Source: Tanytarsus gracilentus (Eukaryota; Arthropoda; Insecta; Diptera; Chironomidae). Taken from it: a DNA stretch of 64,000 bases. A program made the position numbers and the translations under genes. Numbering within the stretch: position 1 is the stretch's first letter; the number at the start of each line of letters is the position of its first letter. The notes beneath the pieces were generated by a model, which ran no database searches, had not been told where the DNA came from, and was given only the letters and a program-made list of their open reading frames with translations. Of the stretch, positions 14,897-25,455 are shown in pieces. Location: assembly GCA_038502055.1 (NCBI GenBank), contig JAXRKN010000031.1:620001-684000 (forward strand), written 5' to 3'.

Positions 14897-16035
14897 AAAA
14901 AAAGATTCTCAGTGACCTTTGAGATTTAGTTTTCTTCATTCGAAAAAAAGATTTCGTCGAGAGAAGTTGAAATTGTGAAGAAGCTCCGGTGTTGAGCATC
15001 AAGGATCGAATTCTGCAATTAAAGAAGGAATCAGTTGCTTCCAAGCTGCTCGTGTCATGAATCAAGCATCACAAACGAAAATGAGCTCACTGGCAAATCA
15101 AACAAAATCAAGAGAAGAAAAAAATTGTGCTGTCAAGGGAAGAAGCAAGGGAAATATTAATCAGCAGCTGTACTTGTTCGAGGTGAGTTAAAAAATTCTG
15201 ATGAAAATCCAGGAAACAATTTACAAAACTGGATATTGATCATAAATCCGAAGAATGTAAAATTTTAGCAAATTTTCACATTTTTTCTCTCTGATTCGCA
15301 GATAAAAATTGAAGTCGAGGCGTGATCACGCGTGATGAAAATCGAAAAAGCTCAAACCAGACGAGACGGCAACTTTTGTGAAGAAATCAGCTGAACAGAG
15401 GGACAATTGAGGTAATTTGAAAATTTTCATGTAAAAGCTGTTAAAAATTTTTAACAAAAAAATTCTTCGCAGTTACCTTTGAAAATAATTTTCATTCATT
15501 CAAGAAAAGATTTCGTGGAGAGCAGTCAGAATTTTGAAACTCTGCAAGTGTCAAGAGGTTTGAAGTGCTGCCAAGCAATACAACCGATGGATCTCCTGGA
15601 TTTCTATTTGATTCAAAACTGAGTATATTAAGATACCAACAGCTGCTGTATGAAATTAGGCTGATCCCATTAAAAATTAAATTGATGACAAATTTTGAAA
15701 AAATCAAGGTGAGTTCGCAAAAAGACATAAAAAAATTAAAGCACTGAATCAAAAAATTGCCAAAAGAATTCAGAGCTGGATCCCAAATTTTCCCGAAAGA
15801 AAATAAAAAATCATAGTAATCAATCAGTTTTTTTTTCTCATTCACAGTTAAATTGAAGTCGAGAGTTCATGAGGAAGATAAAATTGATGCAGCTGAGTTA
15901 AGATGTGGTCAGCATCCGGGGGACAAAATTTATGGACAACAAGAACAAAGTGAGTTAAATTTTTATTATAAAAAATTCAGCGCTGGATTTCAATCATTTC
16001 ACAATTTAAAATCGTGACAACCCTTGAATTTTTTT
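14897..16035 (+). repeat. Left arm of a 3.4 kb inverted repeat, built of two tandem spliced-looking modules
   Basis: This arm matches the reverse complement of 17163-18279 over its whole length, with substitutions and small indels; for example, about 20 bp near 15000-15022 is absent from the other arm. Within the arm, the segment starting near 14905 and the one starting near 15467 are homologous: both pair a 'g-acctttgaga/aaat' start with a 'aagatttcgt.gagag' block, about 560 bp apart. On the plus strand the modules show donor and acceptor patterns, such as gag|gtgagtt near 15180, ttcgcag near 15300, gag|gtaattt near 15411, ttcgcag near 15471, aag|gtgagtt near 15708 and ttcacag near 15848. 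No long ORF runs through the putative exons, so a non-coding spliced transcript or a decayed gene is more likely than a protein gene. Confidence 0.75.
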
Positions 16036-17162
16036 TTATTTTCACCCATATTTTTCAATTTAATTAATTTAAATCATTTTTTTACATTTCACATTATTTT
16101 AATTTTTAAAAATCCAAAAATTTACAATTCATTATACCAATAATTTTGAAACTAAAATTTTACATTTCATTATATCATTTCATCTTCAACCTTCAATTCA
16201 ACTTCTTATCATCTTCTTCTCCAACCTTCAATTCAACTTCTCATCGTCTTCTTCAACCTTCTAACAACAGAATAGCTTTCTCCACCACTTCTTTTTCTTT
16301 TTCTTCAACCCATCATCAGCAATGTTATCAGTTTGACAACCCACATCAACTTTTCTCCCTTGCAGTCTTCCTCGATAAGCCTGAAAATGTTCCGAAAATT
16401 CAGCATTTGCAATTATCAGCAAATTAACATAATTTACCAATTCTCGAATTTCATTTTCTTTTTGCCAGTTTTCCATATTAATCTCGTCAAAATCTTTGCT
16501 AACCTCATCCAACTCTTTATCCAGCTTCATAATGATTCTCCCCATCACAATACAATTGTTACAGTAATCTTCCATTTTTTCAGTTTTCCTATAAACAAAA
16601 TTTTTTTTTAACCATTTTAACAAAAGTTAAAATCACTCCTCACTTTTTCACCTCTTTTTCCACCAGTTTTTCAAATCCTCTTTCAACTTCTTTTTTTCAA
16701 CCTTCTTCTTCGAAATCTCAAGAGCGACTGAAATATTTTTTTAAATTTCCGCTATTTATATACAAAAATATTCGGCCAACTTCGGTTTTTCGTTCGGATT
16801 TTTATTCGGGTATTTTTACGAAAAAATAAAATTGTGCGATGACACGAAAATTTTTTTATGGCAAATTTAACTGAAAAAAACAAGCTGAAAAAAGAAAGAT
16901 ACGAAGTTTGAAGAAAGGCTGAAATGAAGAAAAATATGGAAAAAAATTTACAACAAATAAAAGCGGTTAATAAATATTCTTGAAATGTTTTTGAGATTCC
17001 AGTTCCGTTCTCTCTCTTCATTTGAAGCATTCATTCGACTTTTCGATGTAAAGACTTTGATCAGGAATCGAAGAAACTTGACAACTTGAAACTCCGCAGC
17101 ATTAAATTTTTTTCATAAGTTTCGGCCGCAACCCCTGCACATTTTTGGTTTTCTATGAGAGA
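16036..17162. other. Central spacer of the inverted repeat
   Basis: This unique 1.1 kb separates the two inverted arms. The plus strand is strongly pyrimidine-rich (repeated ttcaac-ttcttc patterns) around 16180-16320 and 16620-16710. It contains one coding-like minus-strand ORF, annotated separately. Confidence 0.6.
16261..16623 (-). CDS. Small coiled-coil protein with polybasic, di-cysteine C-terminus (unrecognised)
   Basis: The ORF gives up to 120 residues. A possible splice acceptor (ttgtttatag) lies just inside it, so translation may really begin at the internal ATG giving MEDYCNNC, for about 104 residues. The middle is acidic and amphipathic (KLDKELDEVSKDFDEI), fitting a short coiled coil. 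It is followed by VGCQTD and a tail of six lysines then WWRKLFCC. A polybasic stretch ending in two cysteines is the kind of C-terminus that is palmitoylated or geranylgeranylated, so membrane attachment is plausible; this is inference. It lies downstream, on the minus strand, of the right arm's spliced modules and could be the last exon of that transcript. I do not recognise a family, and it could be a chance ORF. Confidence 0.4.
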   Translation of the reverse strand: MLKWLKKNFVYRKTEKMEDYCNNCIVMGRIIMKLDKELDEVSKDFDEINMENWQKENEIRELVNYVNLLIIANAEFSEHFQAYRGRLQGRKVDVGCQTDNIADDGLKKKKKKWWRKLFCC

Positions 17163-18279
17163 AAAAAAATTTCAAGGATTGTCACGATTTTAAAAAATTG
17201 AGATCCAACGCTGGAATTTTTTAGAATAAAAATTTAAAACTTACTTTGTACTTGTTGTCCATAAATTTTGTCCCGCGGATGCATCTTCGTTTTGACCACA
17301 TCTTAACTCAGCTGCATCAATTTTATCTTCTTCAAGAACTCTCGACTTCAATTGAACTGTGAATGAGAAAAAAAATTGATTGATTACTATGATTTTTATT
17401 TTCTCTCGGGAAAATTTGGGATCCAGCGCTGAATTCTTTTGGCAATTTTTTGAACTGATTCAATTGAATTTTTTTATGTCTTTTTGTGAACTCACCTTGA
17501 TTTTTTCAAAATTTGTCATCAATTTAATTTTTAATTTTACACTTGAGCTGCTGTTGGCATCTTAATACCCTCAGTTTTGAATCAACTAGAAATCCAGGAG
17601 ATCCATTTAAGTCGGTTGTATTGCTTGGCAGCACTTCAAACCTCTTGACACTTGCAGAGTCCCAAAATTCTGACTGCTCTCCACGAAATCTTTTCTTGAA
17701 TGAATGAAAATTATTTTCAAAGGTAACTGCGAAGAATTTTTTTGTTAAAAAATTTTAACAGCTTTTACATGAAAATTTTCAAATTACCTCAATTGTCCTT
17801 CTGTTCAGCTGATTTCTTCACAAAAGTTGCCGTCTCGTCTGGTTTGAGCTTTTTCGATTTTCATCACGCGTGATCACGCCTCGACATCAATTTTTATCTG
17901 CGAATCAGAGAGAAAAAATGTGAAAATTTACTAAAATTTTACATTCTTCGGATTTATGATCAATATCCAGTTTTGTAAATTGTTTCCTGGATTTTCATCA
18001 GAATTTTTTAACTCACCTCGAACAAGTACAGCTGATTAATATTTCCCTTGCTTCTTCCCTTGACAGCACAATTTTTTTCTTCTCTTAATTTTGTTTGATT
18101 TGCCAGTGAGCTCATTTTCGTTTGTGATGCTTGATTCATGACACGAGCAGCTTGGAAGCAACTGATTCCTTCTTGATGTTCAACACCGGAGCTTCTTCAC
18201 AATTTCAACTTCTCCCGACGAAATCTTTTTTTCGAATGAAGAAAACTAAATCTCAAAGGTCACTGAGAATCTTTTTTAA
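17163..18279 (-). repeat. Right arm of the 3.4 kb inverted repeat
   Basis: This is the reverse-complement partner of 14897-16035. The same two tandem modules and the same putative splice signals appear on the minus strand. If both arms are transcribed they converge on the central spacer, and a read-through transcript would fold into a roughly 1.1 kb hairpin. Divergence by scattered substitutions and indels argues against a simple assembly artefact. The outer limits lie at the shared 'gattctcagtgacc' block next to A/T runs, and I found no clear target-site duplication. Confidence 0.75.
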
Positions 18280-18604
18280 GAGTTTCATAAAAATGTTTTT
18301 CTAAAACGCAATAAATCGCATGCATGATTTAAGAAATTATTGTGCAGCATGAAATTTTTTTCTTTCCTCGCTAACATCTGCAAACGGTCAAAATTTAAAT
18401 TCTCCCTCTCTCTCGGCAAGCGAGCACACCATTCGAGTGCCCATTTCTCTCACTCTCTCTCACAAGCGTAAATATGGAAAGTGGCGATCAACAAAGTGAA
18501 GCAAAATTAATTTAAGAAATTGTGCATTTAATTGACTTTTGGGAAGCTTTTCGTGTAGTTATTATCACTAATTGTCGTGCGTAGAATTGAAATAGTGTTA
18601 AATT

Positions 18605-20335
18605 ATGCTCCCAGCTACAAAGAGACTCAAATTAGCGACGATTGAAAAGGGAAACGAGAATCTCGACGCTGAAAGTGGCTTTCTCTCGCAAGTCGACTAT
18701 TCATGCGCAAATTCATCAGATTACTCGCTACCTCGACGCAAGAGCTGTTGCCCAGCTTCCCAGCGTGGAAGCTACAAGCAACATTCCTTTTCCGAAACTC
18801 ATCAATTTTCGTCAGGCTATGGATCATCATTTTCACTCACTGGATCTTCATCGAATGCCTCAGTATCGGCACTGCTCGTGTCACCAGCTAAGAGTCGTAA
18901 GAGAAAGTCACAGGTTAGCGAGAGCGATGAGAACTTCTACAATTCCTATCAGTTTGTGTCGCCACTGAAAATAAGAAAGCGTGATACAAGTGACAAAAAT
19001 TGCGCCAAATTGATATTAAAGGAAAAGTGTCCTAGCGAGAATGTCATCTTGTGCTCGACACCCATTCTCAAGGAAAAGCGAGCCAACAAGTGGGGAAAAT
19101 TCAGAAGTTTCCATCCAGAGAAGTTGCACTTCGGAAAGAGCATTGATGAACCGGAAGCGCCAGCGGAAGCAGTAAAGGACACTTCACTTTCGCTTAATTT
19201 GAGCAGCTTTAATCTTTCAAGTCCCAACATTACTCATGACATTCCCGAACACGTTCAACATCTATGGACTGGTGACATTAAAGTCGAAACTGTGACATCA
19301 AAGACTCAGGAAAAGCTTCAAGTAAAGACTCCGCAAAGACAATTCTACAATGCAAGAATTCAACTTGATATTTTAGGTAAATTGAATAATTTTGAGCTAA
19401 TATCATAATTGAAATAATTTTATATTACAGGAATGCTCAACGCACGTCAAGACATTGCCTTAAAAGATATTCTTGCTTTCATGGACGACAAATCGCTTCT
19501 TAGTCTTTCCCATGTGTCCAAGAGCTATCGTCAAATGATCACTTCGAACAAAACTTATGAAACAAAACGTAAAAGCTACCTCAATCAACATAGATCTAAC
19601 TTAGAGAATAAGTATCCAAATAATGTCAGGAAGCCGCTCAACTCAACTCAGGGTGTTAAGAAGGCATTTGGAGAGTCGAATTTAAATCACATGTCATTGC
19701 GACAACGACCAGTCACTCCACCGCAGAGTCCTCAGAGACGTAATACCAGTTATCCGCAGAAAGTAAGCTGAATTGAATTTAAATTTATAAAATTAAAACT
19801 AATCTTTTTTCTTTTAAAACAAAAGGTGTTTGCATCAAAAAAATGTCCACGTTGCCGCAAACCAGCAATCATTAAGCAGATCCCAATTCGCAGTTCGCCT
19901 CGCAAGAATCGAAAGAAGAAATTCGGAAGTATTCTGCAATTGTCGCCACACGGACGCATTTCAAAGAGACAATCATCAAAAACTTTGTCACTTTCAAAAA
20001 CCAGTATTCATGCCAATTGCTTCAATGAAGCTCAAACAATTTGCCAGACATTGCCTTTGACTTTCGACGACGAGAAGAGCTCATCGTCCAGTGGCTGTGA
20101 ATCGCCTGGAAATTTTTCCTCAGGAAGCGAAGACTCGAACGATGAAATTTACGAATTTGCCGAATGTACTGCTCCCAGTTGTTGCTTTAAATTTTGCGTC
20201 AAATGTAACTGCAGATATCATCCGAAATTTAAATGCGCTGATCTCTCGCCGCCATCGCCTTCACGCGTGCCGAAGATTGCCGCCGCTTGCACAAAATCAA
20301 GCCTCAAGTCCTTGAAGCGATTATTTAATAATTAA
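18605..20335 (+). CDS. Rca1: Rca1/Emi1-like APC/C inhibitor (F-box, zinc-binding region)
   Basis: Emi1/Rca1 proteins inhibit the anaphase-promoting complex, stabilising cyclins through S phase and G2. The exons are 18605-19376, 19431-19762 and 19826-20335, for 537 residues in phase. The N-terminal half is Ser- and Lys-rich and disordered. An F-box-like stretch (LKDILAFMDDKSLLSLSHVS) starts near residue 268. RKPLNSTQG (about residue 324) is a candidate RxxL destruction-box pseudosubstrate lying between F-box and zinc region, as in Emi1. The zinc-binding region has CPRC (375-378), then a cluster with C482, C487/488, C492, C495, C497, H500 and C505 (CCFKFCVKCNCRYH). The C-terminus is short and basic (SLKRLFNN), comparable to the RL tail. 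The family assignment is from domain order; the regulatory roles of single residues are inferred. A poly(A) signal lies near 20586. Confidence 0.88.
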
Positions 20336-20650
20336 GTACTTTGATTATTTTTTCCCACTCAGCCAGTGAATCAAACGGCTCTCTTGTTTATATTTTAAAT
20401 GATATTTTTTTTCACTTCTCCACACCCATCTGATTTTTTTTCTTCTACTTTTAAGTTTATCATATTGGAATTTCTAAAACTATAATATGGGTAAAAAAAT
20501 TTTAAGGCAATATTTTTCTTGCTGATTATTATTTTTAGTTAAATTTTTTCTGTGTGCGGAGAAAAATTTAAAAAAAGAAAAATCGAATAAAAAGACTTTC
20601 TCACGTGTGACAAATAAACTTTTGGATTTTTTATTTTATTTCATTAGTAT

Positions 20651-22690
20651 CTAAGTAGAAAAGTGAATGACAAGACCGTTTTTAGTATTTTTGACTTCAT
20701 CGGCGATTATAAAGTTGTTCTCGTGGATATAACTGTTGATGAACTTCTTCTTCTTCTCAGTGGCATCCATAAATTTATGAATTTCATAGCACTCTGAGTA
20801 CATTGGATAGTTGGTGAAAATAGATGGGAGTGTAAAAATGTTCTCGATGGGAACGTTGCAGGTATCGCATAAATCAACAAAGCAGCAGGAAGGAGTTCCA
20901 TCACCCCTCTTCTCTTGCATGCAAGCACGATACCATTGATCGTTCATTTTGACGAGAACCATGTCATCTGTGTTTGCACCGAAAGTTTCTGGGCGCAGTG
21001 AATTTCCATATTCGTTGATAGATTTTTGCATTTCATAAAAATCTTTCAAGAACTTCTCCTCGAGACACCAAATGACTCCGCTGCTGTCGAGCATTTTCTT
21101 GTTGATGACAAAAAGTTTCTTAAAGACTCCAGTTGAAGTCGGAAGCGTAGGAAGTGAATTAATGGTTCTCGAGTTTAAGTTAACGTTATCGAACTTTGCG
21201 AGGCGAGTTATTTTTTCAGTGAGGAATTTTCCATCTTCATCCTTGAGATCCACAATGATTTGATCGTCGACTTGTTCGAGTGATTTTATAATCAGCTCTT
21301 TTTGGCCATCACGCAAGTCTGTTAGATAATTAATCACATCCATATTGATGGAAGTGACATTGACGTCCTTTAAGAAAATCTTTTGTACGATGAGTGAAAA
21401 TTTTCGGCATTCTGGTGTCATCTCAAAGAGGTCCTTAAATTATTAATGAATATTATTTTACAAACTTGATGACAACTTATTTAAATTACCTCCATTTTCA
21501 CACTCGTTGTGCATCCAATATCAATTAGCCGAATAACAACATCAACACCAGTATCATCCTCAATTATTATTTCCAAGACTTCGCCACGATAAATTCCATC
21601 ATAACACTTTGCAAGCACCTCATCGCCAATATTAGGAACCATTTCAAGGGGATTTAAACTTCTTTTAGCAGCTCTGTAGATTTGTTCCAACATGTGAATG
21701 AGATCATCTTGGCAACGACGCACGTACATGCATTTCTCATTAATTATTGACGAAATAATAACTTTATCAGACTTTTTGAGCATCACATGTGAGTCATCTT
21801 GACCGTCATTTAAATTTTGAAAGCACGAGAGACTGCAGTAATACTTTTTAGTGTTATCGTCGCGCATGGTAGCTGTTCGATTACATTGACAGCATAAATA
21901 CTCGAGGAAGTTTTTATGTAAGATTTCAGGCTTAAATTGAGCTCTATCGAAATTTTCGCTGTAAATCCAGTTCGAATCCTTCGCCAATTGTTTGAGCTTA
22001 TCGCGTTGAGGTGAAATGAGTTGCGTCTCATATGCTTGAAATTCAAATTCAGTTACTCTTTCACGATTTTCGTTAATTTTCAAGGCACTAGAAAAGTCAA
22101 TGAAATTGATTGAAGCGTGAGTCACTTCATTTTGTTCTTCAGCTGTGTCAGATTCTGTTGTAAATGCTGGCTTTGGGGCTGGTTCTGGTGATTTTTTACG
22201 ACTGCCATGTGATATTTGAGCTTTAATTCCCAGTCCCGAGTTATTACTCGAGTTTAGACCACGAATTGCTCTCTCAGCGTCTGCAAAATTCTTGTAATCG
22301 ACAAAGGCAATCGATTGATTCTGCTGGATGTTGTTGTTGTTGTTGTTGTTGGGCACAAAAATCCTTGTCACATTACCGTAGCTTTTCATGATGTTAAAAA
22401 GTCCATTCTTGTTAATGTTACGCTAAAATTGCATGTTTAAATTGAGATATCAATAAGAAGAAAGCATGTGCTTACAGGATATCGAATCCACAATGTACAT
22501 TTTTCTTTTAAATCCAAGGCATTCATGCCCTCAGCAATTCCGCCATCAAAAGTGTTCAGCTTTGGATCTTCATAGTGAGATTTAAGTGGATTAACAAAGT
22601 TAAGCTCATCTTCAGGTGGCTGGTTGTTTTCCCTGCAGAAAAAAAATAACAGTGAAATTGAGTCAAAATAAATTTTTAATTTTCTAACAT
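20651..22690 (-). CDS. vret: Vreteno-like Tudor protein of the piRNA pathway (RRM, zinc finger, two Tudor domains)
   Basis: Vreteno is needed for primary piRNA production in Drosophila ovary cells. Exons are 22476-22632, 21490-22422 and 20651-21433, in phase. The RRM covers about residues 46-125 (CTLWIRYP...GIKAQIS, split by an intron). A MYND-like Cys cluster lies at about 230-253 (CCQC...YYCSLSC). Tudor 1 is at about 317-362 (GDEVLAKCYDGIYRGEV) and Tudor 2 at about 520-558 (DDMVLVKMNDQWYRA). This domain order is that of vreteno. The start is uncertain. The first exon opens without an in-frame ATG. Either AT at 22689-22690 is spliced over a 56 bp intron to the exon's first G, making a split start codon and 624 residues, or translation starts at the ATG of EGMNALDLKEK. 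The gene is head-to-head with fl(2)d and tail-to-tail with Rca1. Confidence 0.85.
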
Positions 22691-22937
22691 TTTCACCACT
22701 TGATTTTTGTGTTCTTAACTTAAAACTGGGAGATTTACTGTTTATGAGAATATTTATGCTAAAATTAAACTCAATTATGAGCGTTTTGTTAATTTTAATT
22801 TGATTTTAAAAAATCTATGATTTATTTGAATAAAGTTAGCTGATTTTTGAAAAACACAAATTTAAGGGGTACCCAACTACAACAATAACAACAAAATTCT
22901 GAAAATTTAAAATAAAATAAATAGAGTTAAGTGAAAA
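22691..22937. promoter_or_regulatory. Shared upstream region of vret and fl(2)d
   Basis: The two start codons are head-to-head and about 250 bp apart, so both promoters must lie within or overlap this interval unless distant 5' UTR exons exist. It is AT-rich, and I see no TATA box that I would assign to either gene. Confidence 0.5.
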
Positions 22938-23700
22938 ATGAGTGAATTAATGTCGGAATCGATGGATTTTGAGACACGAGCTAAAGTTCTCGAGGACGAG
23001 AATGAAAAGTTAAAGTTAGCACTTGCGGATGTGAGTTAAAAGAGAAATTAAACAAATTTTACATTCTGGATGTTTTAAACTCTTTCAATTTTAGTCTCAG
23101 CGTCGTGAAAAGCTGTTAATGAGAAGAATTCATCTGAACTCAACGCAACAGCTCGATTATGTTAATCAACTTAACGAATTAAAGTATCGTAAAATTGAAC
23201 CCAATTCGAGCACACTCTACGATCCAGCGGTAAACATAATCTTCACAAAACTCAAAAACGAGCTAAAAGCGACAAAAGCAAAGCTCGAAGACACGCAAAA
23301 TGAGCTGACTGCATGGAAGTTCACCCCGGATTCGAATACTGGGAAGAGACTGATGGCCAAATGTCGACTCTTGTATCAGGAGAATGAAGAGCTCGGTAAA
23401 GTGATTTCAAATGGACGGCTAGCTAAGCTTGAAACAGAACTTTCCCTTCAAAAGAATGTTAATGATGATTTAAAGCGATCACATTCCGAGTTTGAGGGAA
23501 TTATTCAAGATTTTGACGTCGACATGGAAGGACTCACTTCGACAATCATAAATTTGCAACAAAAACTTAAGGCAGCCGATGATAAAATAAGTAAACTCGA
23601 GAAAGATATTAAGGAGAAGCAGCCGGAAACAAATGGAGGAAGCGAGGAGGCAATTGAAGAAGAACCAGCTTCAAAAAGAGTTTGCATTGAAGAAAATTAA
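22938..23700 (+). CDS. fl(2)d: Fl(2)d/WTAP, m6A writer complex subunit
   Basis: WTAP/Fl(2)d is the scaffold that brings the METTL3-METTL14 methyltransferase to nuclear RNA and, in flies, acts in Sex-lethal splicing. The exons are 22938-23030 and 23095-23700, giving 232 residues. Almost the whole protein is predicted coiled coil. Family hallmarks are the N-terminal ENEKLKLALADSQRREKLL segment, RLMAKCRLLYQENEELGK, and GRLAKLETELSLQKN followed by the DVDMEGLTSTI stretch. It is shorter than the fly (over 500) and human (396) proteins, because the low-complexity N- and C-terminal tails are reduced to a short acidic end (EEAIEEEPASKRVCIEEN). The 3' end abuts the 3' end of tan. METTL3 lies 15 kb downstream in the same window. 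Confidence 0.92.
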
Positions 23701-23721
23701 GTGAATAAATTTTTATTTATC
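23701..23721. terminator. Back-to-back poly(A) signals of fl(2)d and tan
   Basis: Only 21 bp separate the two stop codons. AATAAA occurs on the plus strand at about 23704, and its reverse complement (minus-strand AATAAA) about ten bases further. Cleavage 10-30 nt downstream of each would place each mRNA 3' end inside the other gene's coding exon, so convergent overlap is expected. Confidence 0.65.
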
Positions 23722-24950
23722 TCAAAAATCCAATGAAATCGTGGCTATTGGATCATTACATTTAGGATTGTCTTTATACAATGACCAAGTTCTCTTTATC
23801 AAGTCAAAAATGCCAACACAAATGGTTTTTGTTGCAGCAGTTGGTTGACATCGAAAAACATAAAATTCGTCATGACTCGTGTCGCCAAGCATGTTAATAA
23901 TGTCCTCTTTTGTAGTAGGCTCTTTAAACTTTAAAAGTGTTTCATATCTTGCTTTTGTTGCGTTCATATAATAATGTTCTTGTTCTTCAATTTTAAGTCT
24001 CAAATAGTGATTGCAATGGATGTTGTATCCACTTTCAATTTTGTGTTCATTCATTTGAGACTTTCCATTAACTGCTGGACCCATTTCAATGTTTGAGAAT
24101 AAGTTGTCGTTGGTAAAAGTCATATTGATAGAAAATCCATCCGACAAATTAGACTCTCTCAAAATATCCATAGCTTGATCGTAATTTGATGCGGCAAGCA
24201 GAGCACGTGTTGTGAAGTGACGAGGAATTTTATGAGGTAGAAGGTGCTTGGCCACTAAGGTGTTGATTGTGAATACAAAGTTATGCTTGTTAAAGCTCAT
24301 CGTATATCCTCCAATATGTCCAGGATAGCAAAGCGAAGTAAATTTTTCTTCTTTAACAGCAAGAGGTCCGAAAGGCTCATCAGTTATAATATGTGCTGAA
24401 ACAATGTAAAAAGTATTTAAGCACTCCGATGCTGCATCTTCAGTGTGCGCTAAAATGTGACAGTGTGAATTTTTCACATAAACCGTCGAGCATCCATTTG
24501 ACTCGATATCACTTCTAAGTTGATGTGTCACATTGGGAATTATCTCGTCGAAATGAAAAAGCAATAACTGTAAAAAAAAAATTTAATTACATAAATTTAA
24601 GAAACTCCCAAAAATATAAACCTTATGAAATTCCACTTGAGCTCCGTCTGCAGTTCCGCGAATTTCATCGACAAATTGAGGGAACTTCTCTTTGACAACG
24701 GACAAAGTATCTTCATAATTTTTTCTTCCATCCTCGCTGTCATAAACAGGCAAAAAATATTCATTTAATTGTCGAGATGTCTCTAAGAATTTCTTAATTA
24801 GTGAAGAGAATGTTCGACCCTAAAATAAATTTTTTACGAGATGAAGAGTTTCGTTTAAAAAAAACTTTTATCACGAACCACTTCAAAACCACACTGATAA
24901 TGAGTGCCACGCACGTACACGGTTGGAATGACTGGTTTTCTTTCTTCCAT
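23722..24950 (-). CDS. tan: Tan-like N-beta-alanyl-dopamine hydrolase (peptidase C45 family)
   Basis: Tan cleaves N-beta-alanyl-dopamine to dopamine (cuticle pigmentation) and carcinine to histamine (photoreceptors). Exons are 24879-24950, 24622-24819 and 23722-24567, for 371 residues in phase. The N-terminus PTVYVRGTHYQCGFEVGRTF is typical. The enzyme is an Ntn-hydrolase made as a precursor. The nucleophile at the autocatalytic cleavage site is the Cys of NGCSTV, residue 116, close to the position known for the fly protein. The family core HIGGYTMSFNKHNFVFTIN follows. The gene starts 180 bp from the start of a broken KDM8 copy, and this 5' region is duplicated at 30961-31137. Confidence 0.9.
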
Positions 24951-25455
24951 TATAAAATTTATTTTGTCAAAAAATAATCACTGACACGTCTGCATGAAGC
25001 AAAGGTTCATGGCTGAAAGAAATATTTTAAAAGAACGCATGAAAGAGGAAAGAAGAAGAAAACGTTTCAATACATTCACCATGTGACTCTCATTTTTAGA
25101 AAGCCGGCTATTTGTAAACAAAATAAAATTATGGAAGAGCTTTTAGTTTATGTGAATAAAGTTGATATCGAGGGCGACCTTTTATCGAAATGCAAAGTCA
25201 ATTTGATAAGTATCGAGGACATAAAATTACTGAAAGAGTTCAAAGACGATTTCAAGCGCAAACTTTAAATTTCAATTGAGCACGGAATTCTGCATGATAA
25301 AATTTATACGGGAAAGTACAGCGACGTTGAAGATGATTTGAGAAAGATGTTTTTGATTTTGAGCTTTTTAGAAGCTTTCGTGCTGGTGAAATCAAACAAA
25401 CAAAGCTTCGAGGAATTACTTGAAGCAATAAGAATTTTGGATGTTGGAATCATGA
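24753..25455. repeat. Segmental duplication, copy 1 (tan 5' end, promoter, KDM8 5' end)
   Basis: This matches 30961-31637 almost base for base, in direct orientation. Differences are scattered substitutions, a 21 bp deletion in copy 2 within tan exon 2, and a few single-base indels. It contains the functional tan exon 1, the intergenic region and a KDM8 exon 1 with a nonsense change. Confidence 0.92.
24951..25130. promoter_or_regulatory. Bidirectional tan/KDM8 promoter region, copy 1
   Basis: This 180 bp lies between the divergent start codons of tan and the KDM8 pseudogene. The interval is conserved in the second copy (31138-31312), where it must serve the intact KDM8. No TATA box is evident. 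Confidence 0.55.

Noticed and set aside
16146..16611. Plus-strand ORFs over the hairpin centre
   Set aside because: They are antisense shadows of the minus-strand coiled-coil ORF and of a pyrimidine-rich tract.
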